A stretch of DNA of 64,000 nucleotides, taken from NCBI GenBank assembly GCA_905221605.1, contig CAJNDS010002838.1:1-64000 (forward strand), in the 5' to 3' direction. A program made the position numbers and the translations under genes. The stretch's first letter is position 1, and the number at the start of each line of letters is the position of its first letter. Positions 1-11,412 of this stretch are shown here, in pieces. The notes below the pieces were generated by a model that had not been told where the DNA came from, ran no database searches, and saw nothing but the letters and a program-made list of their open reading frames with translations. This DNA comes from Symbiodinium natans (taxonomy: Eukaryota > Sar > Dinophyceae > Suessiales > Symbiodiniaceae).

Positions 1-1980
1 CACAGGGCGGGCTTTCTCGTGATGGGTTTTCATTTCAACGTCGAGCCAGTCTGGGGAGTACATGTGCTTCGGCCTCAGATGTTCAGGTTACCTCCTTGCC
101 AGCAGCTAATCAAGACGTCAAGCTTTCTGGGTGCGCGACTTGTTGATGCCTCGTGAGTAGTACCTTGTGAATCAACACTGATAAAGCATACAGAAATACA
201 GAACATTTCTGTGTGACAGCCAGATCCCGTCAAAAGTGCTGTGTGCAACCGTCAGCGTAAGCTGCTGGCTCATCCGCATGCCACTTGAAGCTGCCCGCGC
301 AGATGTTCTTCCTGTCGAGTTTCCACCTGACTGCTGATGTTGTCGTCGTTTCCCACATCCACCAGTCTGCCTACTTGCCCTAGCGGCACGGTGACTGCTG
401 AGAAGCACCCCTTACACAGGATACCTCACGCGCAACGCCAATATTTGGGCAGTCTGTGACAGTTGAAAGTAAAGGATCAGGCGTCCGTGATACGACGGGG
501 GGCATATAGCTTCGCCAATGATAAACACGCGGGCTTGCACTGGAAGCACCGCCACAACAGGTTCTTGTAATGCTTCGAACTGCACTCACACCCACGTTAC
601 AAGCATTGCCCAGGCGGCTTTGAGCATCAAAGGCTCCACTGGGAGCGTGCCACAGATGCAACTGCTTCTTACATGAGAACTGTCCCTGCATCTTAGCCCA
701 GTCCTCTGAGGTCATGGCTCATCCATGATGGCTGGCTTGGGTATGAGGGACCTAGTGCAACCTCGCACCACAAAGGTGTACAAAGGCCAAGCTTCGAATG
801 TTCCTGTGAGCAGCTCTCTTCAGCTACAGGACTTGGTTTGTTCCAGGCAGTTCCACAGCACAACACAAGCTGCAATTACGGACTTTAGGAAATGGCCCGC
901 CGACGCCAGTCACACCAACATGCCTCAACCCCTCCTTTTCCTAAACAAGAGCGAGCGTAGCGACCGCAATTCAGCAACCATAAACTCCCCAACAAACTCA
1001 AAAACGTGTGGACCCCATGGACCTCCAGGGCGGAGAGCGTCAGAAGGATGGAGCTAGGAGCCAAAATCCGCAAGAAAAAAGGCAGGTCATCATGAGCTCG
1101 GATGCTAACTATAGGACTGTAGGTCACCAAAACAGCGTTCGTTGTTTGGAAATTCAAGCAGATAGCATTTTGCTCATGGGGGCTGGGGGAAGCCTGTCCG
1201 TCGGCATAGCTACCCCTTCGTATGCTCCAGCCACAGACAGTGATTAGCTCACAAACCTTCTGCATTCATGGCCAAGGAAACATCAGACCTTACACATTTC
1301 TAACCTGCAACTCGCACGCAGAAGCCTGTGCCGGCTACGGATTTCCATTCGGTACCTGTGTCATCTGGATGCAGCCTGTGGCAAAGGCCCCCTTGATTGC
1401 CTGGTGTGCGCCGATGGTGTACTCGTGTGTGGTTCATGATAGTGTCATAGTTCTATATAATGTAGCAATGTAGCACAACAGGAAGCAAGCAGACTCGCAT
1501 TCGCTTTGCGGCAGGTGTTTGGCAGCCATTTTCAGTTCTGGCAGCTTGTCTGATTTCATGGGTTGGAGACTACAGTCATCGGTTCTGATGGGGTCAGACC
1601 AGTCGCCATTCCCTTGCGTTGAACTGCGCGGCAAGGTCTGAACCCTTGAACGCATCCCCGGTATTCGGGGATGACATCTACAGGAAAGAAGCCCTCCTGA
1701 AGCTGGCCGTCTAGAGGATCACCTAAAGTACCTAAAGCGTATGGAATTGCACACGAGGTCTGCTAGTCTGCTCGAAGTGGGGCAGAGCTGAAGCACATCC
1801 AGGTCTCCCAGATCGCCTTTCACGGAGGACTGAAGCTCATGTCAGGCGAGTCGAAGCTGGCACGGGCAGCCTGCGCTGCAACAGGCAAGCTTTAACCCAT
1901 GCAGCCACTCCATGTGAGGAGCATCGAGAAGCTCCTTCCCATCACATGCCCCACACTGTTTGGAAGCGCCCGTTCTTCCA
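1..1980. other. No supported gene
   Basis: I read all six frames and found no protein family, no convincing exon and no RNA gene here. Short open frames exist on both strands but overlap one another and show no family motifs. It may be the intergenic or 3' region downstream of the ankyrin gene, which is transcribed towards it. Confidence 0.4.
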
Positions 1981-1999
1981 AGATCTTCCAAGCACAAGC

Positions 2000-2002
<3 letters not shown>

Positions 2003-2064
<62 letters not shown>
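2003..2064. repeat. (CA)n microsatellite
   Basis: An uninterrupted CA dinucleotide run of about 31 units. The frames crossing it encode only Thr-His or Cys-Val repeats and are not genes. Confidence 0.95.
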
Positions 2065-2066
<2 letters not shown>

Positions 2067-2364
2067 CTGCCTCATGCTTCGGGCAGAGATAACTTGGACT
2101 CGTTGCCCGCCGGCGGTGACTGCAAGGGCTCAGGAACACCAATGAGGCATAACCCTCCTTAAGGCCATCTCTGCTGCTTTCCTTCCAACAACACCTCCAC
2201 AAGCTACCCAAACTATCGGACTCATTGCCGTCTGCTTGCTCTGGCCTTGTCAGCGTCCGTCAGCGGCATGGCGGCTGTTGCAGCTGCAGCACGGGCGTAG
2301 TCCTGACAAATGTTCGCTGTGTTGGCGCGCCACGCGCTGTCCACCACAGCGTCGCAACAACTTT

Positions 2365-5300
2365 TTAGGAAACTTCTGTAAATTGCTGCATGAGCTCCTC
2401 CATGAGACTGCGGAGGGCAGGATTTGCACCTGCAGTCAGAAATGAAGTTCTGCTTGGAGCGAACATGTGCCGAAAACTCAACGCATGGGAGCTTGCCTCT
2501 GCGTGCAAGCGCCAGAGCCGTAGGAATTCCCCGGGCCATGTCACCAGCATTAGGGTCGGCACCCATGCTGAGGAGGACCTTCTGTAAAGAACTCGGACAC
2601 TCTGATGATCTCTGATGGGCTCAAAGCGTGGCCTCGCAAAGCTCCAGGTTACCAGCACGTGTGGCGATCAACAGTGGCGTCCTGTCAGATTTAGGGGAAA
2701 TCCTAGTCATGCGCCACCTATGGCTTCTTATGGCTTCAGAGCCCACAAAGGCGTCCTGCGTTGCCCATCCAACGTGTCGAACGGGCTGCCGGCGTCAAGG
2801 AGGAAGCGGACAACTTGGATACAACCTTCCTTGCTCCAGGTATCATAAGAACGCTCGCGCACAATGCACACTGCAAGCGGTCATACGCAGCCAGCCACGC
2901 AAGAGAAACGTCAACATCGTTCAACAAATAGTTGCTTCGTGACATCGCAGAACAAAAACCGAAAAAAAAACAAAAAAAAAAAACGAATCATCCCCCGCAT
3001 TGCCCCGGCCTCACAAGCCACGTGGATGGGCAACTTCTTCAGCTGGTCCATGCCCTCCAATTCCGCGCCTTCTTTCGGGGGTGACTGCTGCTAGAAATCG
3101 CTAGAAGTCTCCACACGAGTGTATGTAAACGGTAACAACAATCAGAACAACAAAACCACTCAAAAAGGAGTAAGCCATGCGTCGTAGTTTACGACACATG
3201 AACTCCGTGCGCTGACAGGGAAACGGCGCAGTCCCGGCCTGCCCGGATCAGAGCCTGGCAGGTGGCCTCCGAGCCCGAGGCGGCAGCGCAGTGCAGTGCC
3301 GTGCGCTTCTCCTATCTGAGATGGAAGGCGCACAACAAAAGCACGCATGAAATGAACAAGTGGAAGAAAAAGAATGAACACGCAATACTGAATTATCATA
3401 GGGATGGGTGCTGAGAATTCCATGAAGAATGAGGACTCTAAAACCAGCTCACGCAGTTGACGCCTTGTCGACTGAATGGGCATAAGCGCCACATTCCAGA
3501 AGTGCCTGCCCCCAAGGCTTCAAAGGTTGGCAGAAGCACAACATCTCAATGAAGCACCCGGGTCAAATATAAATGGTGTAAGCCTCGGCAATCGGCATAC
3601 AGGGTTCGATGTGTTTCGATGCTGGTGTCGCCTGTCCTCGCTAATGATCTAAGTGCGGGCATGCCCTGTCTCTCGTTTCCCTTAGTATGATAACCGCCCA
3701 AGCTCTCGAAAAAGCCCTCGATCGACGATATTCACAGCGCCTCTGTGGCGGAGACATGGCCACCATGACTCGCAAAATGCCTCAGGCGCTTTTTCTGGCC
3801 GATTCTGGGCCAAGCCAAGAACACATGCGACAGTGAGTGGTTCGTTCTATGACGTTCTATGCAACTCTTTAGATGCTTTCTCCTCTGTGCGGCTTGCAAT
3901 CCAGAGAGGATCACTGTGTTCAACACATGTCAACACCAAACTGAGTCAAACAAAAAAATCTAAGTCTAAGCCAATGCCAACCTGGGTGGGTGACAGCGGC
4001 GTCCATCCATCTGAAGCTTCGACATTGGCAAAAGTTGGATCCTGGCTGACTCTGTAACAGCGACGCAACGGTAGCAGCCACGCGCCCTATCTCGTGCAAG
4101 GTACCTGGTTGACGGCTCGAAGACCGACATGTCACAAGACGTAACGTTCAAGCCAGATTATAACTTGCCGCAAACTCCGGGCAAGCCTTCAACTCATGAG
4201 CAGCTAGCCGTCCTGGGAGATGAGCAGACGCAAAGCTTCGTCCCGGCCACGCAAGGCTGCCTCAAAAACAATCCAACCTACTCACTAATTACTTTTGCCG
4301 CGTTTGCCCACAAATAGCTCTGAGCTGAGTGTTCTGGTATGTTCAGTCCATATTTCTACTCTTATGGCCAAGTGGCGGTGTGAACCGGAAGCAACCCGCC
4401 ATCATCTCTGAGCTTGGCATTTGCCCCATACTCCTGGCGAGTCACAGCATTTCCATTCATCACTGGTCTTCAGAAGCCGCTGCCAATTCGCACGCCACCT
4501 TCGGATGATATCACTTTTTCAGAAACAGCCTCTTCTCGATGCGGGAGGTATGCCAGGGCCAGGTGGGCGGATGCTAATGCGGATGGAACATCCACAGGCT
4601 GGCAAATCTCCCATCCCGGCGCCACAAGCATAATTACGGTTCATCCGCCCCAGGCCTGAGGTGCTTGGGGGGCGCGCCACCTCCAAACCTCCTGTGGCCC
4701 GCAATGGACCCCTACCTCGTATGTACACTGCGCACTGTACCAGTGCGCCTACGGTCTTTAGAACCCCCTGTACCCCTTATACCCCTGCTAGACCCTCCTG
4801 ATGATTGAATGGCTTCCTGCAAGACCCCTTCACAACCCTCAGTCTTGCAACCCCCATCCCGTCATGGCTCTGTGCAAACTCACACGACAAAACTCATTTC
4901 CATGACCGGGCGCTGCATGGACCCCTGCTATGAAAGCCGATGGACATCAAAGTCACCTCCCGAAGCCCGCTTTCTGGCCTCTGTCTTCTATCATCATCTC
5001 GTTATTCTTTCTCTTGATTTGTTTGTGCATCATGCTCGGTCCGATGTGAGTGCAACTTCCACTTCCTCTAACCCTCTGAATCGCATGACATCCTGACAGA
5101 AATGAGTGAGCGCATGGCTGTTTTGCATGACATCTATGGACGGACGTATTTGGAACCTCCTATAAGGGCCCTTGTGGCCCGCCGGAATGCCATAAGGCTC
5201 TGCATGACCATCTGCACGGGGTGAGGCCGAGGCGATGCGCGCGAGTGCAACAAGAGTATCACCTGACAAATGAACTCTGCCACAGCAGGAATCAACCCCC

Positions 5301-5797
5301 GCTCCAGCAGCGCAAGGAGGCAGTCCACAGCACCGACGTGTGCTGCACGGTGCAGCGGCGTCTGGCGCAGTGCATCGCGCTTGTCTGCGTCAGCTCCTGG
5401 CCAAGATGTCGCGGAGAAAGTGAAGAAATGAGGAGCCGAATGGCGCTGAGAGATGCTCTCAAAAATGGTCAGGCTAACAGGCTGGGAGGAGTACTGACAA
5501 GGAGCTGAAACTCATCCAAACCCATGCTCTGTTCCCTGATGGCAGCCCACACGTGACGTGACACAATATGACGCAGGTGGTCCAGCTGCCAGAAGATCCA
5601 CCACAATGTTTGCATAGTTGCCATCACACGCTGCGTGAAGCGAGGTCTGCTGCGCGGAGTTTGTTCTTTCCTCGGAGACAGCGTCCTAAAGTGACAGAGG
5701 TACATTGCCTGTTCAGCTAGTCCACTCATGACAGCTTCAGCTGCAACCCAGTGACTATATCTGCGCCCCGCTGATGGACCAGCATCTGAACCATGTC
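2365..5797 (-). CDS. Ankyrin-repeat protein, multi-exon, partial 5' end
   Basis: Successive minus-strand exons each encode part of an ankyrin repeat, a helix-turn-helix protein-interaction module. Exons I can place: 5797-5741 (DMVQMLVHQRGADIV), about 5662-5570 (TSLHAACDGNYANIVVDLL), 5396-5263 (QTPLHRAAHVGAVDCLLALL), 4041-3982 (DPTFANVEASDGWTPLS), about 3315-3196 (RTALHCAAASGSEATCQALI), 2829-2756 (CIQVVRFLLDAGSPFDTLDG), 2681-2633 (TPLLIATRAGNLELCE), 2581-2485 (KVLLSMGADPNAGD) and 2429-2365 (ANPALRSLMEELMQQF, stop). The junctions 2756/2681 (GA donor) and 2633/2581 (GC donor) keep phase and rebuild a standard repeat. Seven or more repeats are visible; binding partner and location cannot be told. 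The N-terminus is not found; ankyrin-like sequence at 7.65-8.0 kb may belong to it. Confident of family, less of the exact exon ends. Confidence 0.8.
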
Positions 5798-5799
5798 CT

Positions 5800-7650
5800 G
5801 CAACAGAACTCAAAAGTGAGGATGTTCCATCACCCCTCATTCAGTGCAGCGCGAAGCAAAACATGGCCCAGACCCTGCCCACGACCACGTTTGACCCGTT
5901 ATTTCTGAAGTACTGGCAAAGTGACGGGCAACGTAACCAACTAAAACCTTGTGCAAGCACAGCAATGGTAGCAATAGTAACAGACGCTGCAGCAATGCAC
6001 GGCACTTCTTTTCGTGCTACGAGTACTGGCCTGGTGGCCACGCATGGCCGCAACGTGCAGCAGGGAGCCCTGACATTGGCAAGGGACGTCTGTGTCTGTC
6101 TTCAATACTTCAGTATCCCCCCCCCTCCCCCCACGGCATATGCACAATGACTCATGGACTCAACTGATATGATCGCGCAGACTCCCGCTCTTCATTCTCA
6201 TGCCCACTGCCAGTGCCGAAGCGCGGCATTGCCAGGAAACGTCAATTCTCTCTGCATCCCTATGCAATGCCTCAGCATTGTTTCGGACATTGTTTGGAGA
6301 GCAGCCTTAACGCCTCCACTTTAAGCAAGCGGCGCAAGTTTTTCTTGTTATCTGCCACTACTTTCCTCATGAAGTCATCAGGCTCGCGACCCCTCGCGAA
6401 ACACATCAGGCACAGCGTGCAGCCACTGCATTTCGAGAACGGCAATGGTCCCAGCATGTCTTGCTTCCAAGCAGATGCCGGGGGAGGACATCGATCTCAG
6501 CACGACTCTGAGCCCAACTCGGACACTTCACGCGCCAAGGCCCGTGAAGTGTCCGCAAGGCGCCTGGTCGAAGAGGACTGGCATGTTGACAGCTTCAGGC
6601 CTGGCATCGCAGAGGATGGCGGGCACAACTTGAGCGAGAGCAAAAGGAACTGTTGCCCAATTACTTCCAGTTGCTACTTTGTTTTGCTACTTAACTCTTG
6701 CGAGCCCCCGTGCCAGGACAGCGAACAACACATGGCACCTGTCGAGCAGGTAGGAATCCAAGTTCAGCAGGTCCTTCCGGGACTTTTCAGATTTCATGCA
6801 AAAGCCTTTTGATGTCCTCCGCTTTGGCTCTAAACACCCTCTGAAGTCGCAAGCCGAGGCTCCTTCTTAGCACCCAGCTGACGAAGTGCGTCACGTGTGC
6901 GCGCAGCCCGCTGTGTTTCCTATCGCAGGCTATCGAAGGCCGCAGAAAATCGCAGCGCACAAAACGCAAATCACCGGCTGGAACAAGCCTTCGTCTCACT
7001 CTCGAAGCCACGAATCTGGTTCATAGGCCGGGTGCATGGCAAATCAAACCTTGCAAAAGCGAAGGGCGCTGCAACAAAAACTCCAGGTGTTGCGGCTTTT
7101 GCTCGCACATTGACATCCTTCTTGCAGCTCAAGGTCTCTGCCATTCTCTGCGCCTGTTTCGGCTGCCACATGATAGCCGCTGCACCTCTTTTTACCCTGC
7201 TATCTTCCGCCTCCCTTGAGCCTAATGGCTGCCATTCAAGTGGCTCGCCGCGCAAGTTTTTTGATCGAGTTAAAGCCTCTTACAACCATTTCATGATCAA
7301 CTGCGCTGTACGACATGCGCGTGAACCGTGACAGTGTTTGAGAATGACGTCGGGCATCAGTACGTCATGTTGCACCCTTAACATGGCTCAAGACCGCCTC
7401 TAATGACTCTAATGGCTCTGATGCACTTGGGTGGACCGCGTCAATGCACTGAACTAGTCGAAAGCATTGTTGCCTTACCTTTTCAGATTCGAATCCTTGA
7501 CATGGTCGTCGTGGCCCTAAACCTTCAACCTTAAACCCTAAACCCACGGGGTGTGATCACCAGCACCATCATGATGACGATGCTCATGATGGACTTTGAC
7601 GAGTTGTCAACCCTTTTGCGATATACTGGCTGTTAGCAATGACAGGCAGC
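5800..7650. other. No confident gene between ankyrin exons and 7.65 kb
   Basis: No recognisable exon. It may be intron of the ankyrin gene. A degenerate telomere-like patch follows at 7.5 kb. Confidence 0.35.
7512..7546. repeat. Degenerate interstitial telomere-like repeat (CCCTAAA)
   Basis: CCCTAAA-type units occur closely spaced (ccctaaac, cttaaaccctaaaccca). TTTAGGG is the plant-type telomere repeat also reported in dinoflagellates; this short copy is interior. Confidence 0.45.
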
Positions 7651-7653
7651 TGA

Positions 7654-7995
7654 TTACTTGAAGCAGGCATGCATGTCAAACAGGAGCACATGTTGGTGCT
7701 TTCTGCCATTTGCGATGCGGTCGCAAGCTTGACTCTCCGAATGCTCACCCTGTAGCTCCTTCACAAAGCTCGTACTGGACGACACAACCAACAGATATGC
7801 CCTGAGAATAAGCCTTTGGCTCTGTTGCAGCAGGTGCTGTGGAATTCCCAGAAACCCTGCCACTGCACCCCAAAGTCCTGTGTCACCTTTGGTGTCATCA
7901 TCATCAGCATCTGCCAGGGCATGCCTGCAAGCAAAGGCTCTACCTGCACAACCTCGTGAGCATCATTGAGACAGCCAGAGCGCAATCTTGGGTCC
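7654..7995 (-). CDS. Possible ankyrin-like exon(s), unassigned
   Basis: On the minus strand one frame reads NDAHEVVQVEPLLAG and, shifted by one frame and immediately after, ADADDDDTKGDTGLWGAVAG followed by FLGIPQHLLQQ. Together they resemble the end of one ankyrin repeat and the start of the next (the 'L-L-x-x-G-A-D-x-x' join). The change of frame without room for an intron means either decay or that only one of the two frames is coding. The reading runs on to a stop at 7654. It lies upstream of the ankyrin gene on the same strand and may be part of it. Confidence 0.35.
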
Positions 7996-8179
7996 CTCAT
8001 GCACTTGCATTGAAGAAGCTGAACCTGCTGGAAAAGATCTTGCATACCTGCACTGCACCAAAGATGTCCAAGGTGCTTCAAGTCATGCAGTGACGGCAAG
8101 CGCAAGTAGCTCTGTACCTTACATGCCATAAACACAAGAACGACTGCGAAAGCCGGGCAGGCAATCACGAGGTGGAGCA

Positions 8180-10440
8180 CACGCTGCCACTACGGCAGCA
8201 TGTTATACTGCTATAAGGCGAAAGGACGACAATGAGCCCAGTTTCGTCTTCCACGGTCTCGTCCGTCTCAGTAAAGTAGCAGCCGATGTTCTCATTCACC
8301 TGCAGGCCGTCAAGGCCACGACACAAGCAACAACCACGTCAAAGAAGCATGAGGCCAGTTTCCCAATGAGCCTGCATGGTGTGCTCCATCCCAGGAACGT
8401 AGAAGCTGCAAGGAGGGTCGTGTTTGTATATCTCAGCAGGCAGGTCAGAAGGTCAGTCTGGACAAATGACCCCAACATCCCATGCAAACGCCGAGGTTGG
8501 CACCAGCCAAGACCGCAAGCAGTGTATAGGGTTTGCCGTGAACCTGGAGTCCAAACGGAGCATGAAATTCGTACTTCAAGAAGTGCCAAGTCAGCTTCTT
8601 AGCTTGGTAAATCCCATCACCCTGAGACTTCAGGCTCGTAACTAAGCGCAGACTGCAAATCACAAGCCATCAATAACATCAATAATATTCAATAATGCAA
8701 CCCAGCGTTACCGAATGGGCCTGTAAAGTCCCTTTAATAACTCTTCAGTTGAGAGGCCAGCTGCATGGCTCTTCTGCCGCCACCTCCTTGAAGGTCCTTG
8801 GCGCTCACCCCAAGCCGGCCGAGTCTTCCGAGCCCCCAATAAAAGACCTTCTGCCAACTACAGTGACTCCGTGACTCCGTGACTCCGTGACAGCCAGGAA
8901 GCTTAGCATCTGTCCGGTAGATCTTCTCGTTGTCACTTCGCAAAACGATACACGGCACTAAAAACCAAAGGACCATTGTATGGACAGCCTCGGGTTGCGC
9001 GTGGCAGTCCGAGAGCATCATGCTGGCAAGCACTGCATTCGCCCAGGTGCGTTGCGTTGCTAAGTAGGCAAGGCGCACAATGCAAGAGGAACGATGCGAT
9101 GCACACACCGAACAGAGGATATGGCTCCAGGCCTGTGTGTGGGAAGGGATTGCAGATGCTTGGAAATCATTTCGACGCAGGCCGCCCCAAACGGATGGCC
9201 AACATCAACAGTTGAAAGATGATAGACGCTCAACATGCCATGTTCTCCAACTTAACTTCGGCACGCAAGTCAGAACAGTACTGTATCTACTATATCATAC
9301 ATGTTCCATCGAAATGCCAGGTCAAGTGGCAGTGAAAAGCATCCTTGGTGCAGTTGCCTTTGAAGATCAAGCAGACAAGCCTTGGCATGGGTGTTACATA
9401 CTCACTTAACGCAGATTGGCATTCGCAAACTTGATCGACTCCCAAGCCATGCTCGAGCTTCTTCTTAGTTCCTACACAGGGTGTTTTTGATGAAGACCTA
9501 GGACAGGCGATGTATTATGCTCCTGCCGGGGTGCAGAATGCCACAAGCTGGTGCCAGAAGAACCTGGCTCCATGATCCCAAAGCAGACAATGCAACTCTT
9601 GCTGCCGGTACTTGTAGGTACTGATAGGCTGCTAGGCCTGCGCGCAGAAGTCCACATTCATGGATTGGAAAACAATGCGTGGCACCACACGCAGGACCCT
9701 GTAATGGTCGTAAGCCTGGGGCAAGCTGCCAACTCCGGGCTGCGGTTGTCTACATGTGCACCGATTTCGATGCCTCAAACCATCTGACCATAAGCTGCCG
9801 GCATATATGTAAGCATGGCTTCCGGCCAGAAGTGCAAACACCCAGTGCGTATAGCCACCAGGAAAGAAAAACCTTGGAGCACAACTCCTGGTCGCAACTC
9901 AAACTCGACATACTTCAGCCATGTTTGTAATCAGAAACGCGCGCATCAACTGGGGCATGTGCACCAGGACAGCCAGGAATACGTTCACCAAGCAGTCCTC
10001 AAGAAAAACTGCCCAAAGTGCAAGTCTTCTGACTTTCTTGATGTGCTTGGCGATTGTTAAGGTGCTGGGACTGCCTACAATGCTGGGTCGATTGGGTTCT
10101 TTGGGGGATGCAGGCCCTGCAAAGCAGGGTGACTGCCTTGTTGGCTTTCCACCTCCTTCGTGGACCAGTTTGGTCATCCTGAAATAGCTTCTCGTCGATC
10201 ACTCAGCTTTAAACTGCTTTAAACAGTTTAGAAACCAGTCTCCCCAGCGCTGACCCCAGTTCGGAAATCCAAAAGGAGTTTCTGAGCCCAAGCGTCCGCA
10301 TAGCGACCGAGTTCCAAGTCCAGGGCCGCCAGCCAGCCCCTGCTCTCCCAGGACTTGAGCTCTGGGTGACTCCTCACCAGCAGCCTCGTTGGAGCACATC
10401 TAAATCAGAGATAGGCCATCTCTGGCTTTCTAAGACTCTG
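8180..10440. other. Region with several open frames, nothing recognised
   Basis: Minus-strand readings such as GIYQAKKLTWHFLKYEF near 8.6 kb, a hydrophobic stretch near 8.35 kb and VLASMMLSDCHAQPEAVH near 8.99 kb look protein-like, but no family is evident, and competing frames are equally open. A 10-bp unit (actccgtgac) is repeated three times near 8870. Confidence 0.3.
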
Positions 10441-10713
10441 CTGCTAGAAGAGGCGCTGTGATCTCTCTCTTCGGGCGAGGCACATGAAGAGCCGTGAGAA
10501 TGAGAAGATCACGGCCAGTGGCTCGGCGAGGAAAGGAACCAGAAAAGTACACGGGAACCTCAAAACGTTTGCAGACAAACTTGCAGAGATAAAGAAGCCC
10601 GGACCACTGACGCTTCGCTCGTGGTCCACCAACTCAGACCATTCTTTTCGTCAGGGAATTGCGGAGTATGTGAGAATGTGCGACAATACGGGGTTTCCGG
10701 CTCGGCTTAGGGC

Positions 10714-10994
10714 TCAGATGGCACATCGCGCATCTCCAGGCTCGACTGCCCTAGAGCCCAGGAAGCCGGTCTGCAGTTCAAGCCGCGCATACTCGTAGAG
10801 CTGCTGACCCATGGAGCGCTGCAGGGCATAGCCTGGAATCAAGTAGTCTAGTGAGCAGTCAGAAGCAGTCATACGTGGTCTAATTGCCATTGGAGGCTTC
10901 TTCAAGCGAAAGGTGATGCATTCCAGGGAGCTCTCGAAGCGTTCCAAGAAGCTCTCCACCTTTACCAGCAGACGTCCATCTTCCTCGAAGACTT
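10714..10994 (-). CDS. C-terminal exon of an unrecognised protein
   Basis: A minus-strand exon opens after an AG acceptor at 10995-10996 and runs to a TGA at 10714. The product is soluble and charged: VFEEDGRLLVKVESFLERF near its start, LKKPPMAIRPRM in the middle, QLYEYARLELQTGFLG near the end. I recognise no domain. It lies just downstream of the stop of the GDAP2-like gene on the same strand, so it is probably the 3' end of the next gene in the array. No reliable upstream exon was found between 11.0 and 11.4 kb. A further hydrophobic minus-strand reading (LVPFLAEPLAVIFSFSRLF, 10.63-10.44 kb) could be an alternative or additional terminal exon. Confidence 0.5.
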
Positions 10995-11412
10995 CTGGGT
11001 TGCAGGACAATCACAATCGGACAATCGGACTATCGGACTATCGGACAACGTGCATCTTTCAGAAGCTGCTACCAAGGCCAAGCCGCAGTTCGGAAGTCCA
11101 GTCCGATCATGATCCTTGCTCCGCGATTGACTAGATAATACTAGATACAACTGGACACACTGTCACGGGATTCTGTAGGGCGTACTCACCATTGTTCTTT
11201 GCCGGTGCCTGCTGTTCTTCTGTCGGGGGCTCGGTGAGACAGACGTGCAGCTGCACCAAGCAACAGACTAACCAGCTGGAGATGAAACTCATGTGTGGTG
11301 TGGCAGACAGCAAGTGGCATCACATTCAGCACACCGCATGCCATCGCTCAACTATTGTGGCTTCTGCACCGGCCCGCACCGGCTCCCGTCCGACTGCCGA
11401 GGAGCGTAGCGA

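Noticed and set aside
8734-9108. Possible reverse-transcriptase-like fragment (LWFLVPCIVLRSD)
   Set aside because: A faint resemblance to a segment common in dinoflagellate retroelements, but no catalytic motif or second segment is present.
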